Assembly (NCBI RefSeq): GCF_004363245.1
Contig: NZ_SNYV01000014.1
Coordinates: 62,001 to 126,000 of the forward strand
Origin: Sphingobacterium yanglingense
GTDB taxonomy: Bacteria; Bacteroidota; Bacteroidia; Sphingobacteriales; Sphingobacteriaceae
Direction of reading: 5' to 3'
DNA: 64,000 nt
Part shown: piece after piece, positions 38,643 to 47,686 of the stretch
Position numbering within the stretch: the stretch's first letter is position 1
How the letters are laid out: each line of letters opens with the position of its first letter
Position numbers and translations under genes: made by a program
Notes under the pieces: model-generated
The model's input: the letters and a program-made list of their open reading frames with translations, nothing else
Told to the model about the DNA's origin: nothing
The model's database searches: none

Positions 38643-39101
38643 TTACTTGATATTCTTCATAAAATTAAAAGCGCCTGTACGAAGATTTATGCCGTATTCC
38701 AAGTAGGCTTTTAGACAGGCTAAAAAATTGGCCCATCCCTCGGTCTGACCGATCGCTTGCTGGATACCGCTTTCATCTGCCATCATCTGACTTTCTTTGA
38801 TACGAACGACCGTGCTACCGTCTGCTTGCGATTCTAAGAATATTTCTACTAACATGCCTTCGGCACCACCGCTCCAGTCAAAAGAAATATATTCATTTTG
38901 AGTTATTTGTTGGCCTGTTACCGGAAATTTATCTTCAAATTCCGGAAATTTCCATTGAACGGTTTTACCAGTTTCTAGTTGTCCGGTGCCGTGTTCTATA
39001 AAATAGTGATTCATCTTTTCTGGAGAAATGATAGCATCAAAAACTTGTTCTATGGGCTTCTGAATCTGAATTGAAGCTTTTGCTGATAACGTCTTGTTCA
39101 T
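38643..39101 (-). CDS. SRPBCC/AHSA1-type protein
   Basis: A 152-aa START-like domain: AKASIQIQKPIEQVFDAI at the N-terminus, then VQWKFPEFEDKFPV, YISFDWSGG and GWANFLACLKAYLEYGI, the typical AHSA1 C-terminal helix. Ligand unknown. It lies 33 bases upstream of the DUF1801-YdeI gene, so they are probably co-transcribed. Confidence 0.88.
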   Translation of the reverse strand: MNKTLSAKASIQIQKPIEQVFDAIISPEKMNHYFIEHGTGQLETGKTVQWKFPEFEDKFPVTGQQITQNEYISFDWSGGAEGMLVEIFLESQADGSTVVRIKESQMMADESGIQQAIGQTEGWANFLACLKAYLEYGINLRTGAFNFMKNIK

Positions 39102-39254
39102 CTGTTGTTGTTTTAGTCGACTTGATTGGAAAGCTTTGTTATACTAAAAACAAAAATAGTGAAAATAGGTTTTTAGTTGTCCGTATAGCGAATCATAAAA
39201 AACAAATTCGCTACCCGTTCACCGAATAGCGAATTTGTTTCATCATTGTTGTTT

Positions 39255-41486
39255 TTAGTAGTTGACAGCGACACCTACACCAAATCCCATATCACTATCA
39301 TAATGCGTGCGGATTCCAAGGTTTTTATGGAGTATATACCTAAGATCTACCATGTACTCCTTATCGGTGTTGACCATGAACCCGCCTCGTAGCCTTCTGG
39401 AAAGCGGAATGTCTTCCCGCATTAAGGAGAGTCTGGCTATACCGTCATGGTACACCTCTGCCTGAAAATTGATTAATAGGGGTAGGGTATACATTACTCC
39501 TAAACTGATAGCACTTCTATTGTCTTTCTTGTTTACCTGACCAAACATGTTTTTCTCATGCTCATCTTCGCCCATTCTGCGATAGCGCCAATCGAAGCCA
39601 ACGAAAGGCATAAGCCATTGCATTTTACCAATATATCTTCCCAAATGGGTTTCGACTTCATAGCCATGCATATCATTATATCCTAGACGCCATTCGGTTC
39701 CCAGGCTCCAACGGGCATTTTGAAGCATGGCCTCTCCATCATTACCGTTGGTAGCAAAATCATTCTGCGCCATGAAATGAATCATATTACTCTCTTTCTG
39801 AAGTACCTTGTATGCTTTTTCTTTGTCTGGAAGTAGGGGATTGTTGTAGTTTCCAACCTCAAATACCCGATTCATTCCAGCCATCATATGATACAGGATG
39901 TGACAATGGAAAAACCAATCGCCCTCACGATTGGCTTCGAACTCGATGACATTGGTCTCCATAGGCATAATATCCATGACATTTTTCATTGGAGCATAAT
40001 CGCCCTGTCCGTTGATGAGTCTAAAGTCAAAGCCGTGTAGATGCATGGGATGGCGCATCATGGAGTTATTATACAAGGTAATTCTGAGAATCTCACCTTT
40101 TTTGACGGGAATTTTATCTGTTTCGGACATCACTCGATTGTCCATACTCCATACATATCGGTTCATATTTCCCGTTAGTTCAAATCGGAGTTCCCGTATG
40201 GGGGCGTTGGCGTCGAGGGTTGTTTTTTCGGTGGCTTTTAACATAGCATAATTCAGAGTGACCTTCTCCATATTATTTCCATGCTTGTTCTGCTCCTGAT
40301 GCCCGCTATGATCAGAAGAGGACTGCATCTCATGTTGCTGTCCGGTCATCTCGGGATACATTACGGCATTCATGTCCATTTTTTGTAGGCTCATCTGCAT
40401 TCCCATGTCATGCATATCACCATTCATTTTCATCATGTCGTTCATCATTTTCATCCCCTCAAAATAACGAAGCCTTGGTAATGGCGTGTTTAATTGTCGG
40501 ATACCTTCCCCTATGAAAAGAGAGGCGGCACCAGAGCGATCTTCTGCCGTAGCTGATAACTCGTAGGAAGTGTTCTCAGCGGGTATAGTGACAATGATAT
40601 CGTAAGTTTCGGAGACACCGATTATCAGCCGGTCGACTTCAACAGGTTGTACATCATTGCCATCATTAGCGACTACAGTTATTTTTCCACCTGCATAGGT
40701 AAGCCAGAAGTAAGACGATGCTCCTCCATTGGCGACTCGTAATCGGACGCGGTCTCCAGCTTTGAATTGTGCTAATTGGCTGGAGCGCTGCCCATTGATA
40801 AGGAAGCTTTCATAATAAACGTCACTGACATCCATGGCCTCCATACGTTTCCACTCGTTGGTTACCTTTGTTTTTAAATGTCCTTCTTTTAGGGCCTCAA
40901 CATAGCTTTGTACAGTGTTCTTTTTAATGCCCGGCCAATCGTTGCCTGTATGAAGCATTCGCTGGACGACTTCGGGCTTAGTATTTGTCCATTCGCTGAG
41001 CATGACAGATACTGAGGGAATGTCGTCTACTCCTTTTCTGAATGTAGGATCGTCTTTTCTCTTGTTGAATACCATGGAGCCATACATGCCGATTTGCTCT
41101 TGTAGTCCCGAATGGCTATGATACCAATAGGTGCCGTTCTGTATGATAGGGAAACGATAGGTATAGGTTGTACCAGGTGGAATGGGCATCTGTGTTAGAA
41201 ACGGGACGCCATCCTCGCGGTTGGGAAGCCATACGCCATGCCAATGTAGAGAACTGCTTTCTTTTAATTGGTTGTGCACGATAATTTCTGCTGTATCTCC
41301 TTCTGTGAATGTTAATGTCGGTAGAGGGATTTGCCCGTTGGCCGCAATGGCTCTCTTTTTTATACCTCCATAGGTAACGACTGTATCCTGCAGATAGAGG
41401 TGGTAAGTTACCGTACGTTGCGCCTGTACTGTGCCTAGTAGACACAGTAGCAGGAGTAGTGTTATATTTATTTTTTTTAACAGCAT
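39255..41486 (-). CDS. Multicopper oxidase with C-terminal barrel-like domain
   Basis: A 743-aa secreted CopA/laccase-type oxidase; signal peptide 1-22 (GTVQAQ). All copper ligands are present: HWH 81-83, HSH 123-125, HPMHLHG 479-485 and HCHILYH 527-533, so type 1 and trinuclear sites are predicted intact. A Met/His-rich segment (about 345-400) resembles copper-binding regions of CueO/CopA. From about residue 590 the sequence is not cupredoxin: it has alternating strands (WSLGTEWRLGYNDMHGYEVE, WLMPFVGFDWRY) and ends GFGVGVAVNY, like a CopB-type outer-membrane barrel. Likely oxidises Cu(I) outside the cytoplasm. Confidence 0.92.
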   Translation of the reverse strand: MLLKKINITLLLLLCLLGTVQAQRTVTYHLYLQDTVVTYGGIKKRAIAANGQIPLPTLTFTEGDTAEIIVHNQLKESSSLHWHGVWLPNREDGVPFLTQMPIPPGTTYTYRFPIIQNGTYWYHSHSGLQEQIGMYGSMVFNKRKDDPTFRKGVDDIPSVSVMLSEWTNTKPEVVQRMLHTGNDWPGIKKNTVQSYVEALKEGHLKTKVTNEWKRMEAMDVSDVYYESFLINGQRSSQLAQFKAGDRVRLRVANGGASSYFWLTYAGGKITVVANDGNDVQPVEVDRLIIGVSETYDIIVTIPAENTSYELSATAEDRSGAASLFIGEGIRQLNTPLPRLRYFEGMKMMNDMMKMNGDMHDMGMQMSLQKMDMNAVMYPEMTGQQHEMQSSSDHSGHQEQNKHGNNMEKVTLNYAMLKATEKTTLDANAPIRELRFELTGNMNRYVWSMDNRVMSETDKIPVKKGEILRITLYNNSMMRHPMHLHGFDFRLINGQGDYAPMKNVMDIMPMETNVIEFEANREGDWFFHCHILYHMMAGMNRVFEVGNYNNPLLPDKEKAYKVLQKESNMIHFMAQNDFATNGNDGEAMLQNARWSLGTEWRLGYNDMHGYEVETHLGRYIGKMQWLMPFVGFDWRYRRMGEDEHEKNMFGQVNKKDNRSAISLGVMYTLPLLINFQAEVYHDGIARLSLMREDIPLSRRLRGGFMVNTDKEYMVDLRYILHKNLGIRTHYDSDMGFGVGVAVNY

Positions 41487-41494
41487 AGTTCAGG

Positions 41495-42355
41495 TTAGTT
41501 TATTTTTTCTTTTACACTCCCACAGGTCATCATTTTTGAACCATAGAATGGATTCTTGATCTCCTCATTTAAACTCAGCCAGTTTGCTCCTTTTCCATTT
41601 TCAAACATGGGGCAGTTTTGGTAGTATATTGGGGATTTTAATGGGCTGGCCTTGACCATGAGATACAATTTAGTTGACAAGGCTGCAAAATGTTTCCGTT
41701 GATCGGTGATGTTGGAACTATTGACGATATTATTGGCCGATGTAGTGATTTCTTTTACTTGGTCCATCCAAATCTGATGAGCGTTATTAGAAAGTGTTTC
41801 CATTTTTAAGCTTTCGATAGCTTGAAGTAGTGACTTGGCTTGTAAAGTAGCAGCTTTTGAATCTGAATTGACCAATGCATCTTTTAGGGGAAAATAAGTT
41901 TCCATGACTGTTTGAAAGGTGTGTGATTCTGTTTTGGTTTTATCACTGCTATGGTGCTGATGTTCCTGCTTGTGTGTGTGGTTGGAACTTACCGCTGCCA
42001 CCTCTTTCCCCTTCAATGTTCTTTCGTATTGACAGCAGCCATGTAATTGGGTATAAGTCTCATCTGGAGCTAGGTATTTTTCATTATCGTAACCGGCTAA
42101 GGCTATACGTTTCAAAATGGCATCACTGTTTGTTTTTTCGGCATCGTAAACGATCTTGGCGCTTTGTGAAGCTGAATCCCATATCAACTGAGCTTCTTTT
42201 TTCTTGTTCCCAGCTTTCTCGATGGTAGCTTTGCACATATCACAATTGCCATTGACATGAAATGTTTCTGTCTTTGCATTTTTAACTTGTGCGTATATAT
42301 CGGTAGTAGTGAATAGTATACTCCAGATACTAATCCAAAAAATAATTGTCTTCAT
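41495..42355 (-). CDS. HMA-DUF3347 copper-binding protein
   Basis: A 286-aa secreted protein with signal peptide 1-22 (DIYAQ). Residues 30-100 are a heavy-metal-associated domain with the metal site GNCDMCKATIE. A His-rich linker follows (HTHKQEHQHHSS). From about 145 a DUF3347 domain runs to the C-terminus, with CPMFENGKGANWLS and NPFYGSKMMTCG, the segment also seen in CusB-type efflux adaptors. It ends 8 bases before the oxidase gene, so they form an operon. I infer periplasmic copper capture for the oxidase. Confidence 0.9.
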   Translation of the reverse strand: MKTIIFWISIWSILFTTTDIYAQVKNAKTETFHVNGNCDMCKATIEKAGNKKKEAQLIWDSASQSAKIVYDAEKTNSDAILKRIALAGYDNEKYLAPDETYTQLHGCCQYERTLKGKEVAAVSSNHTHKQEHQHHSSDKTKTESHTFQTVMETYFPLKDALVNSDSKAATLQAKSLLQAIESLKMETLSNNAHQIWMDQVKEITTSANNIVNSSNITDQRKHFAALSTKLYLMVKASPLKSPIYYQNCPMFENGKGANWLSLNEEIKNPFYGSKMMTCGSVKEKIN

Positions 42356-42374
42356 ATGTGTATAATTACTTTGT

Positions 42375-42394
42375 GATCCGTCAACTGGCGGATC
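42375..42394. repeat. Palindrome GATCCG...CGGATC upstream of the HMA gene
   Basis: 6-bp arms (GATCCG/CGGATC) around an 8-nt loop, 20 bases upstream of the HMA-DUF3347 start. A very similar palindrome occurs at 61347-61365; the two share GATCCGCCAGTTG (on the minus strand here). Confidence 0.4.
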
Positions 42395-42598
42395 GGTTTG
42401 TTTCTTAACGGTGACTAACTAATCTATTAGCGGATGGAATGCATGCCTTGTTGTGAATGCATATGTTATCCTGCTTATTGTTTAACCGCTTGTATGCGAA
42501 TTTGTTTAAATTTATCCGATTGATTTACCCTTAAAGGTCGAATCATAGCATAGGGATAGGTCTGGTAAAGACATACCTTTGGCTATACAGTTGTTAAA

Positions 42599-42970
42599 TT
42601 AACCTATTTTGGGAAGAAGCCATGTCGACAGAAAACCTGGTATAATACGGTTGTCGTTGGCACAGAAGGAGACCTTTCCATTGGCGTTGCCGCTCCATTG
42701 GTGGATATTGGTCTGGTTAAAGAAGAGTTGAAATTTAATGCCGCTTTGTTGACAGCTAGCACCTTTACATTGCCCATCGCAGTGTTTGCCATGGTCATGT
42801 TTAGAGGAAGTTTCCGTCTGACAACAATCGTGCGTCTTGCTCTTATGTTCTTGGTCGCAGCAGGAAGGGGCACTGTGTACAGGCTCATGTTGCTCACAAG
42901 CAGATACTGATTTGGTCAAGGTGAGTAGACCAAAGAGTAAGGTGAAACATATGAACATATACTTTTTCAT
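42599..42970 (-). CDS. Cys/His-rich exported small protein of the copper locus
   Basis: A 123-aa protein with a signal peptide (residues 1-24, SVSA). Nine cysteines and many His follow, in pairs and clusters: SCCDQEHKSKTHDCCQTE, HDHGKHCDGQCKGASC. This is typical of a metal-buffering protein, and its place beside the copper oxidase suggests copper. I recognise no named family. The C-terminal 45 residues (FQLFFNQTNIHQW) are less polar. Confidence 0.7.
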   Translation of the reverse strand: MKKYMFICFTLLFGLLTLTKSVSACEQHEPVHSAPSCCDQEHKSKTHDCCQTETSSKHDHGKHCDGQCKGASCQQSGIKFQLFFNQTNIHQWSGNANGKVSFCANDNRIIPGFLSTWLLPKIG

Positions 42971-43058
42971 GCGTAATGTAAAATTACATATTTCCTTTAT
43001 AAATGGAAAGTCATTTTGCGTAACTATACGGTGATATACAATAACTGTGCCTTTGAAC

Positions 43059-44231
43059 TCATTTATTGCATATCTCTAGAAAGGCGGTACCATAATTACG
43101 TGCCATGATGTCCCAGCTGTAAGTTGCACGTGTATATTCAGCGTAGGTTTTTGCTTGTTGTCTATAGAGGTCTGGGTTATCTATAACCTCCTTTAGGGCA
43201 GTTATCCAAGCAGGACTGTTTTCCGCCGGAACAAGTATGCCATTTTTTTTGTGCTGCACTGCACTATTTATCCCCTCTATTGCAGATGCAATGACCAAAG
43301 ATCCTGCTGTAGATGCTTCTAGACACACTAACCCAAAGCCTTCCATATCTCCAGGAATCGGGATATTAGGCATCAAGAATGCGAGAGACTCATTGAGGAT
43401 TATCTGTAAGTCTTCGAAAGGCACTTTACCCAAATGAATAACTTTAGGGTAGCAGTGTGGTAGTATTTTTCGGAGTGAGCTTTGATCCGATGGGTACCCC
43501 AGAAATAACATGGTCAGATTCTTTAGTTTTGAGGGGAGTAGATTGATTAATCTGTCTGTTAAAGTCTCTTTGGTACTATAGGGACCTAGCATCAACAATT
43601 GGAAATCTGTATCTACATGAGGAATGACTTGTTGTAAGAGCCAAGAGAATCCCTTGCGTTTTACAGGGCGACCTAGGGTGACGAATGTTTTTTTGTCTAT
43701 CTGTATGTCTGGGTACTTGTGGCTGATGTCAGCTAATTTTTTTTTAACTTGATGCTCAGGAAAGTCCACACCATTGGGTATCACCTGAAGTTTTTCGATC
43801 TTGATTCCACGATCATAAGCGGCTTTTGCCGTCGCGTCGCTTACGGCAAAAATACGGTCAAAGCTGTTAAAGCGAGGAATAATTTTCTTTTGAAAATACG
43901 CTAACGGGTATACAACGTCCAAGCCGTGTATCGTTACGGTTTTTTTTAGCTGTTCGTATCCTTTATGATAAGAGGCAATAGCAGCGATCAAGCCATCATT
44001 GAAGTGTATGATCTTGATTTTCGGATTCGCTTTGATCAATGTCAGGATACGGCTGTTTAATTTGAGAAAGAATGCGAAGAGCGACTCTTGATGGTCATAG
44101 ACAATGGTATGCGTTTTGATGTATAAGGCCACACCATTGATCAGTTCATAGCTTTGCTTTTCCATTCCACCTGTTGCAGGAGGGGACTTATGGCTTACAA
44201 ATAGTATTTCTATAGGGTGCAATTGTTGCAT
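43059..44231 (-). CDS. Glycosyltransferase family 4 protein (distal)
   Basis: A 390-aa GT-B fold enzyme. The N-lobe has FVSHKSPPATGGMEKQSYEL (acceptor side) and the C-lobe has VTLGRPVKRKGFSWLLQ and the nucleotide-sugar motif MPNIPIPGDMEGFGLVCLEA, the E-x7-E class of GT4. The donor and acceptor are unknown. Last gene of a three-gene cluster, 21 bases after the flippase-like protein. Confidence 0.9.
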   Translation of the reverse strand: MQQLHPIEILFVSHKSPPATGGMEKQSYELINGVALYIKTHTIVYDHQESLFAFFLKLNSRILTLIKANPKIKIIHFNDGLIAAIASYHKGYEQLKKTVTIHGLDVVYPLAYFQKKIIPRFNSFDRIFAVSDATAKAAYDRGIKIEKLQVIPNGVDFPEHQVKKKLADISHKYPDIQIDKKTFVTLGRPVKRKGFSWLLQQVIPHVDTDFQLLMLGPYSTKETLTDRLINLLPSKLKNLTMLFLGYPSDQSSLRKILPHCYPKVIHLGKVPFEDLQIILNESLAFLMPNIPIPGDMEGFGLVCLEASTAGSLVIASAIEGINSAVQHKKNGILVPAENSPAWITALKEVIDNPDLYRQQAKTYAEYTRATYSWDIMARNYGTAFLEICNK

Positions 44232-44252
44232 GGCTTAATTTTTCTATAGGTA

Positions 44253-45275
44253 TTAATCGGTTGATAGGGGGATTGGTTTGGTTCGTGTTTGGTTATGGAG
44301 GGCTTTTAACAATATGGCTAATAGCAACCCGATAACACACCATATTAATTGCCTGAATCGCCGGAGTATGGAAATAGAAACCCATAGGGTGGCATTTTTG
44401 ACGCCAATCATATCTAAAGTGATTTTGTTGGCAAGTTCTTCAATACCTATCTGACCGGGAATTGCGGCTCCTACGCTTTTTATAATGATGATGGACATAT
44501 CTAGTACGAGGCCATCCATGATCTGTATGGGGTATCCGATGAATGCGAGTAGAAGATAAAGTTCCATACTACCAATAACCCAGTGCAAAGCAAATAACAG
44601 GTAGGAATACCAGAAGTTTTTTTTGTCCTGTTGAAAGAAGATCTTACAGTTGTAGAAAGTTATGGATAGGGCTGTTAATGTTTTTTTCCAGATTGAGCTT
44701 TGGTCCTGTACAGGTACATGGCCTGCAGGACGGGATAGCGCAATGAATAAAGCTATTTTTATCAGAAGCAGTAAGGAGATTACACTGCTTATTATCCACG
44801 TTAGCTCTTTGGATAAGGATGTGTGTTCAGCATTGGCTAAAAGCCAAATCATAGCGATGATGAATAGTGATATCTGAGACAGGGTAGCAGTAATCCTAGA
44901 AGACGTTACGGATCTCAATGCAACTTCTTGGTTAATCTCGTATGGTTTTAGCAGTTGAGCCTTCAATAGATCGCCTGCTATCACGCTGGTCGGATTGTAC
45001 AAGGCGAGTGTTTCGCCAACCTGTCGAATTGCGAACAGTTGGAGTAAATGTATCTTCTTTCTCTGTTGTCCCAGACATACCCACCAACCTATGGTTCCGA
45101 TAAAATATGCCGAAAATGTTAGTAACAGGATATAGACAAACCGGAAACCTACTAGTTCGAGCTGCTTTTTTAAGGTAATAAAGTCGGTGTGTGCAATAAA
45201 TACCCCTATAGAAACTATAGCAATAAGAATTATCACCACTTTGAAGAGTTGGCGTCCCGAAATTAGTTTGCCCAT
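44253..45275 (-). CDS. Lysylphosphatidylglycerol synthase TM-type flippase-like protein
   Basis: A 340-aa inner-membrane protein with about eight hydrophobic segments of the UPF0104/LPG_synthase_TM family (the MprF flippase domain fold). Motif-like stretches include LYNPTSVIAGDLLKAQLL and SVGAAIPGQIGIEELANKI, the GxxGxxE element near the C-terminus. It overlaps the upstream glycosyltransferase by 13 bases. Sandwiched between two GT4 enzymes, it may move a glycolipid or other lipid across the membrane; this is an inference. Confidence 0.88.
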   Translation of the reverse strand: MGKLISGRQLFKVVIILIAIVSIGVFIAHTDFITLKKQLELVGFRFVYILLLTFSAYFIGTIGWWVCLGQQRKKIHLLQLFAIRQVGETLALYNPTSVIAGDLLKAQLLKPYEINQEVALRSVTSSRITATLSQISLFIIAMIWLLANAEHTSLSKELTWIISSVISLLLLIKIALFIALSRPAGHVPVQDQSSIWKKTLTALSITFYNCKIFFQQDKKNFWYSYLLFALHWVIGSMELYLLLAFIGYPIQIMDGLVLDMSIIIIKSVGAAIPGQIGIEELANKITLDMIGVKNATLWVSISILRRFRQLIWCVIGLLLAILLKALHNQTRTKPIPLSTD

Positions 45276-46438
45276 GCCAAACCTGATCTATGTTTTTGGA
45301 GCGCTAACTGTTGTATATCTAGAAAATACTGCTGAGACAGTGTGTTCCAGTCCAATCGTGATACGAACTCGAGTCCTTCTTTCCTGAACTTCGACCTTAA
45401 GGAACTGTCTTCGATTATAGATCTTAACGAGTGTACGTATTCTGAGGGATCTTGAGGACTACATTTAAATCCAGATATACCATGTTGGACTAGGGAAGCT
45501 GAGCCTCCTCCATCTGCAATTACACAAGGAAGCCCAGAGGCCATAGCTTCGACAACAACGTTGCCATAGGTTTCGGAGGTGGAGGTGAATACAAATGCAT
45601 CTGCAGATGCATACAATTTAGATAGCTGTTCATGGTTTTTCTTGCCTAAGAAATAGGCGTTGGGCATTTCTTGCATGGCAACAGCTTGGGCAGTACCTTC
45701 TCCCACTATGATCAAGTTGTAGTCTAATCGCTCATGAGCTAATCTATGGTAGATAGCAATCAAGGTTTTTATGTTCTTTTCCCAGACTAAGCGGCTTGCA
45801 AATAAAATATTGGGTTTGTTATTGCCTGTAATATGCTGTATGTAACGACAATCTCGTTTTAATGGGGTGAAGAGCTGACAGTCTATACCTCTGGGCCAAA
45901 TTTGGATTCTTTCGGTGTCGATTCCTATGGTTGATAGCTCGTCTGCAATAGATTGTGTGGGGACATAGGTCACTCCACAGCGGTTGTAAAAGCTCAACAT
46001 TGCTTTTTTGATCCAATGCTGAGTGGGTTTTACTAAGGAAGTAAGGTTTCTAAAATAGTAGTCGATATAGGAAATAAAGTGTGTGTGATATATGGTCAGG
46101 ACGGGGATTCCCCTTTTCTTGGCATAATTGAGTGCGAAAAAGCCAAGAAGGGAAGGAGTAGCTATATGTATTACCTCAGGCGAAAAACTATCCAAGGTGG
46201 CTTCTAATTTTGCTTTTATGAGATGAGGTATGGCCAGGCAGTAATCTTCATTCACAGGAATTCTAAAAGTCGGTACTTTATAGGATTTAAAGTCTCTAAA
46301 TTGTTCTGGTCCATTTCCGTAAACGAATAGGTAGTCAAATACGTTAGGGTCGATTCGTTCTATTAATTGGAACATTGTGCGTGAAGCACCGTCAAAATCG
46401 GCAATCAATATTTCGGTAAAGAAGGCTATTTTCTTCAT
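45263..46438 (-). CDS. Glycosyltransferase family 4 protein (glycolipid-type)
   Basis: A 391-aa GT-B fold enzyme. The overall pattern (EVIHIATPSLLGFFALNYAKK, TIYHTHFISYIDYYFRN, IWPRGIDCQLFTPLKRD, FTSTSETYGNVVVEAMASG) resembles lipid glycosyltransferases of the SQD2/MgtA/PimB type, including the TxYHTH block and the PRGID loop. E-x7-E is intact. I therefore favour a lipid acceptor. First gene of the cluster, divergent from the phosphatase-fold pair. Confidence 0.9.
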   Translation of the reverse strand: MKKIAFFTEILIADFDGASRTMFQLIERIDPNVFDYLFVYGNGPEQFRDFKSYKVPTFRIPVNEDYCLAIPHLIKAKLEATLDSFSPEVIHIATPSLLGFFALNYAKKRGIPVLTIYHTHFISYIDYYFRNLTSLVKPTQHWIKKAMLSFYNRCGVTYVPTQSIADELSTIGIDTERIQIWPRGIDCQLFTPLKRDCRYIQHITGNNKPNILFASRLVWEKNIKTLIAIYHRLAHERLDYNLIIVGEGTAQAVAMQEMPNAYFLGKKNHEQLSKLYASADAFVFTSTSETYGNVVVEAMASGLPCVIADGGGSASLVQHGISGFKCSPQDPSEYVHSLRSIIEDSSLRSKFRKEGLEFVSRLDWNTLSQQYFLDIQQLALQKHRSGLAWAN

Positions 46439-46607
46439 TCTTATAAACTTTATCTGTAAAAATATACGGTAAACGTGATGTCAGGGATAAGGAAGTGTTA
46501 AGATTTTGTAACCGATTTGTAATCAAAATGTTTGGGGTTAATATTATGGATACAGATGAGCTACAGATTGTTAATGTAGAAGTGGGTCTGTGTTTATACT
46601 GCTGCTG

Positions 46608-46615
46608 TACTTTTG
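46608..46615 (+). promoter_or_regulatory. Candidate -7 box, first EEP gene
   Basis: TACTTTTG, identical to the rnpB -7 box, 67 bases before the ATG. No good -33 TTG. Confidence 0.4.
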
Positions 46616-46682
46616 CTGTAGATCAGAATAAAAAGATATGTTATTGTATTTGTCTTACGAAAGGAACAAGAAGCAATGGAAC

Positions 46683-47609
46683 ATGAGAATTTTAATTCTA
46701 TCCGTTGTATGTGGTATAGCTTGCCTGTTGCTGGCTTTTAGAAGCAAAGGTACGGTACAGCACAGTTTGGTACCTAGCGTGTTACCTCTTCCTGAAATGT
46801 CTTTCGGAGAAATCGATGTCCTAACCTATAATATTGCAGGCTTGCCACAGTGGATTTCTAGCGCGGAGACACCGCGTGAATCCAGTATAGTCAGCATAGG
46901 CCAAAAAATCAATAGATTTGATTTGGTTAATATTCAAGAAGATTTCAACTACAACAAGTTTCTCTATCGTGATAATGAGCATCGTTATCGGACATCTAAT
47001 ATGGGGGGAGTGCCTTTTGGAGATGGGTTGACGACGCTGTCCAATTATCCAATTATTAAGTTCGAGCGCATCGCTTGGGAGGATTGTAATGGGGCGGACT
47101 GTTTGACTCCGAAGGGATTTTCGTACGCCAGAGTGGAGTTAGCCAAAGGCGTGTTTCTGGATGTATATAATGTACATGCTACCGCACAAGATGATATTCA
47201 AGCTACGCGGGCAAGAAGAGCAAACTTACAGCAATTGGCACTATTCGTAGAGGAGCACTCTGCATGCCAGCCAATTCTACTGATGGGAGATTTTAATGCT
47301 CATTATGCATTTGAAAGAGAATGGATAAAGGAATTTCAGGAGAAAGTGGATGTAATTGACAGCTGGGTTCTTTTGCAAAATGATGGATTCTTTCCAGAGG
47401 TGGTTGATGAATTTAATGCGCAACCTGCCTTGAACGTGACGAATGGCTGTGAGAGTATTGATAAGATCTATTTTAGGAACAGTGATCGCCTATTACTACA
47501 TCCTACAAGTTATCAGGTAGAGCATGATCTTTTTCAGAATGAGTTGGGACAACCGCTCTCGGATCATTGTGCCATTTCGTTGAAGCTATGTTGGCAAAGT
47601 GTCAAATAG
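46683..47609 (+). CDS. Membrane-anchored endonuclease/exonuclease/phosphatase-family protein 1
   Basis: A 308-aa DNase I-fold hydrolase. N-terminal anchor at residues 2-20 (ILILSVVCGIACLLLAF). Catalytic blocks: LTYNIAGLPQ (Asn), NIQEDFNYN (Glu metal ligand), GDGLTTLSNYPI, VYNVHATAQ (His), MGDFNAHY (Asp-x-Asn) and SDHCAISL (Asp-His). In this superfamily the PQ/GDGL arrangement recalls sphingomyelinase- and inositol-phosphatase-type enzymes as well as nucleases; the substrate is not known. ATG 46683 chosen because the anchor begins there. Tandem paralogue of the next gene. Confidence 0.88.
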   Translation: MRILILSVVCGIACLLLAFRSKGTVQHSLVPSVLPLPEMSFGEIDVLTYNIAGLPQWISSAETPRESSIVSIGQKINRFDLVNIQEDFNYNKFLYRDNEHRYRTSNMGGVPFGDGLTTLSNYPIIKFERIAWEDCNGADCLTPKGFSYARVELAKGVFLDVYNVHATAQDDIQATRARRANLQQLALFVEEHSACQPILLMGDFNAHYAFEREWIKEFQEKVDVIDSWVLLQNDGFFPEVVDEFNAQPALNVTNGCESIDKIYFRNSDRLLLHPTSYQVEHDLFQNELGQPLSDHCAISLKLCWQSVK

Positions 47610-47646
47610 TGTTTTTAGTGCTTAAAATAAATTCTCAAAGGAATAC

Positions 47647-47654
47647 TAATTTTG
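47647..47654 (+). promoter_or_regulatory. Candidate -7 box, second EEP gene
   Basis: TAATTTTG, 32 bases before the ATG, suggesting the second copy has its own promoter. Confidence 0.4.
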
Positions 47655-47686
47655 TAGCTATTTAAATAACTTTACACGTTATTGGA

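Noticed and set aside
42604..42897. 97-aa frame overlapping the Cys-rich gene on the same strand
   Set aside because: Another frame of the same DNA without a signal peptide or metal-ligand pattern; the Cys-rich frame fits the locus.
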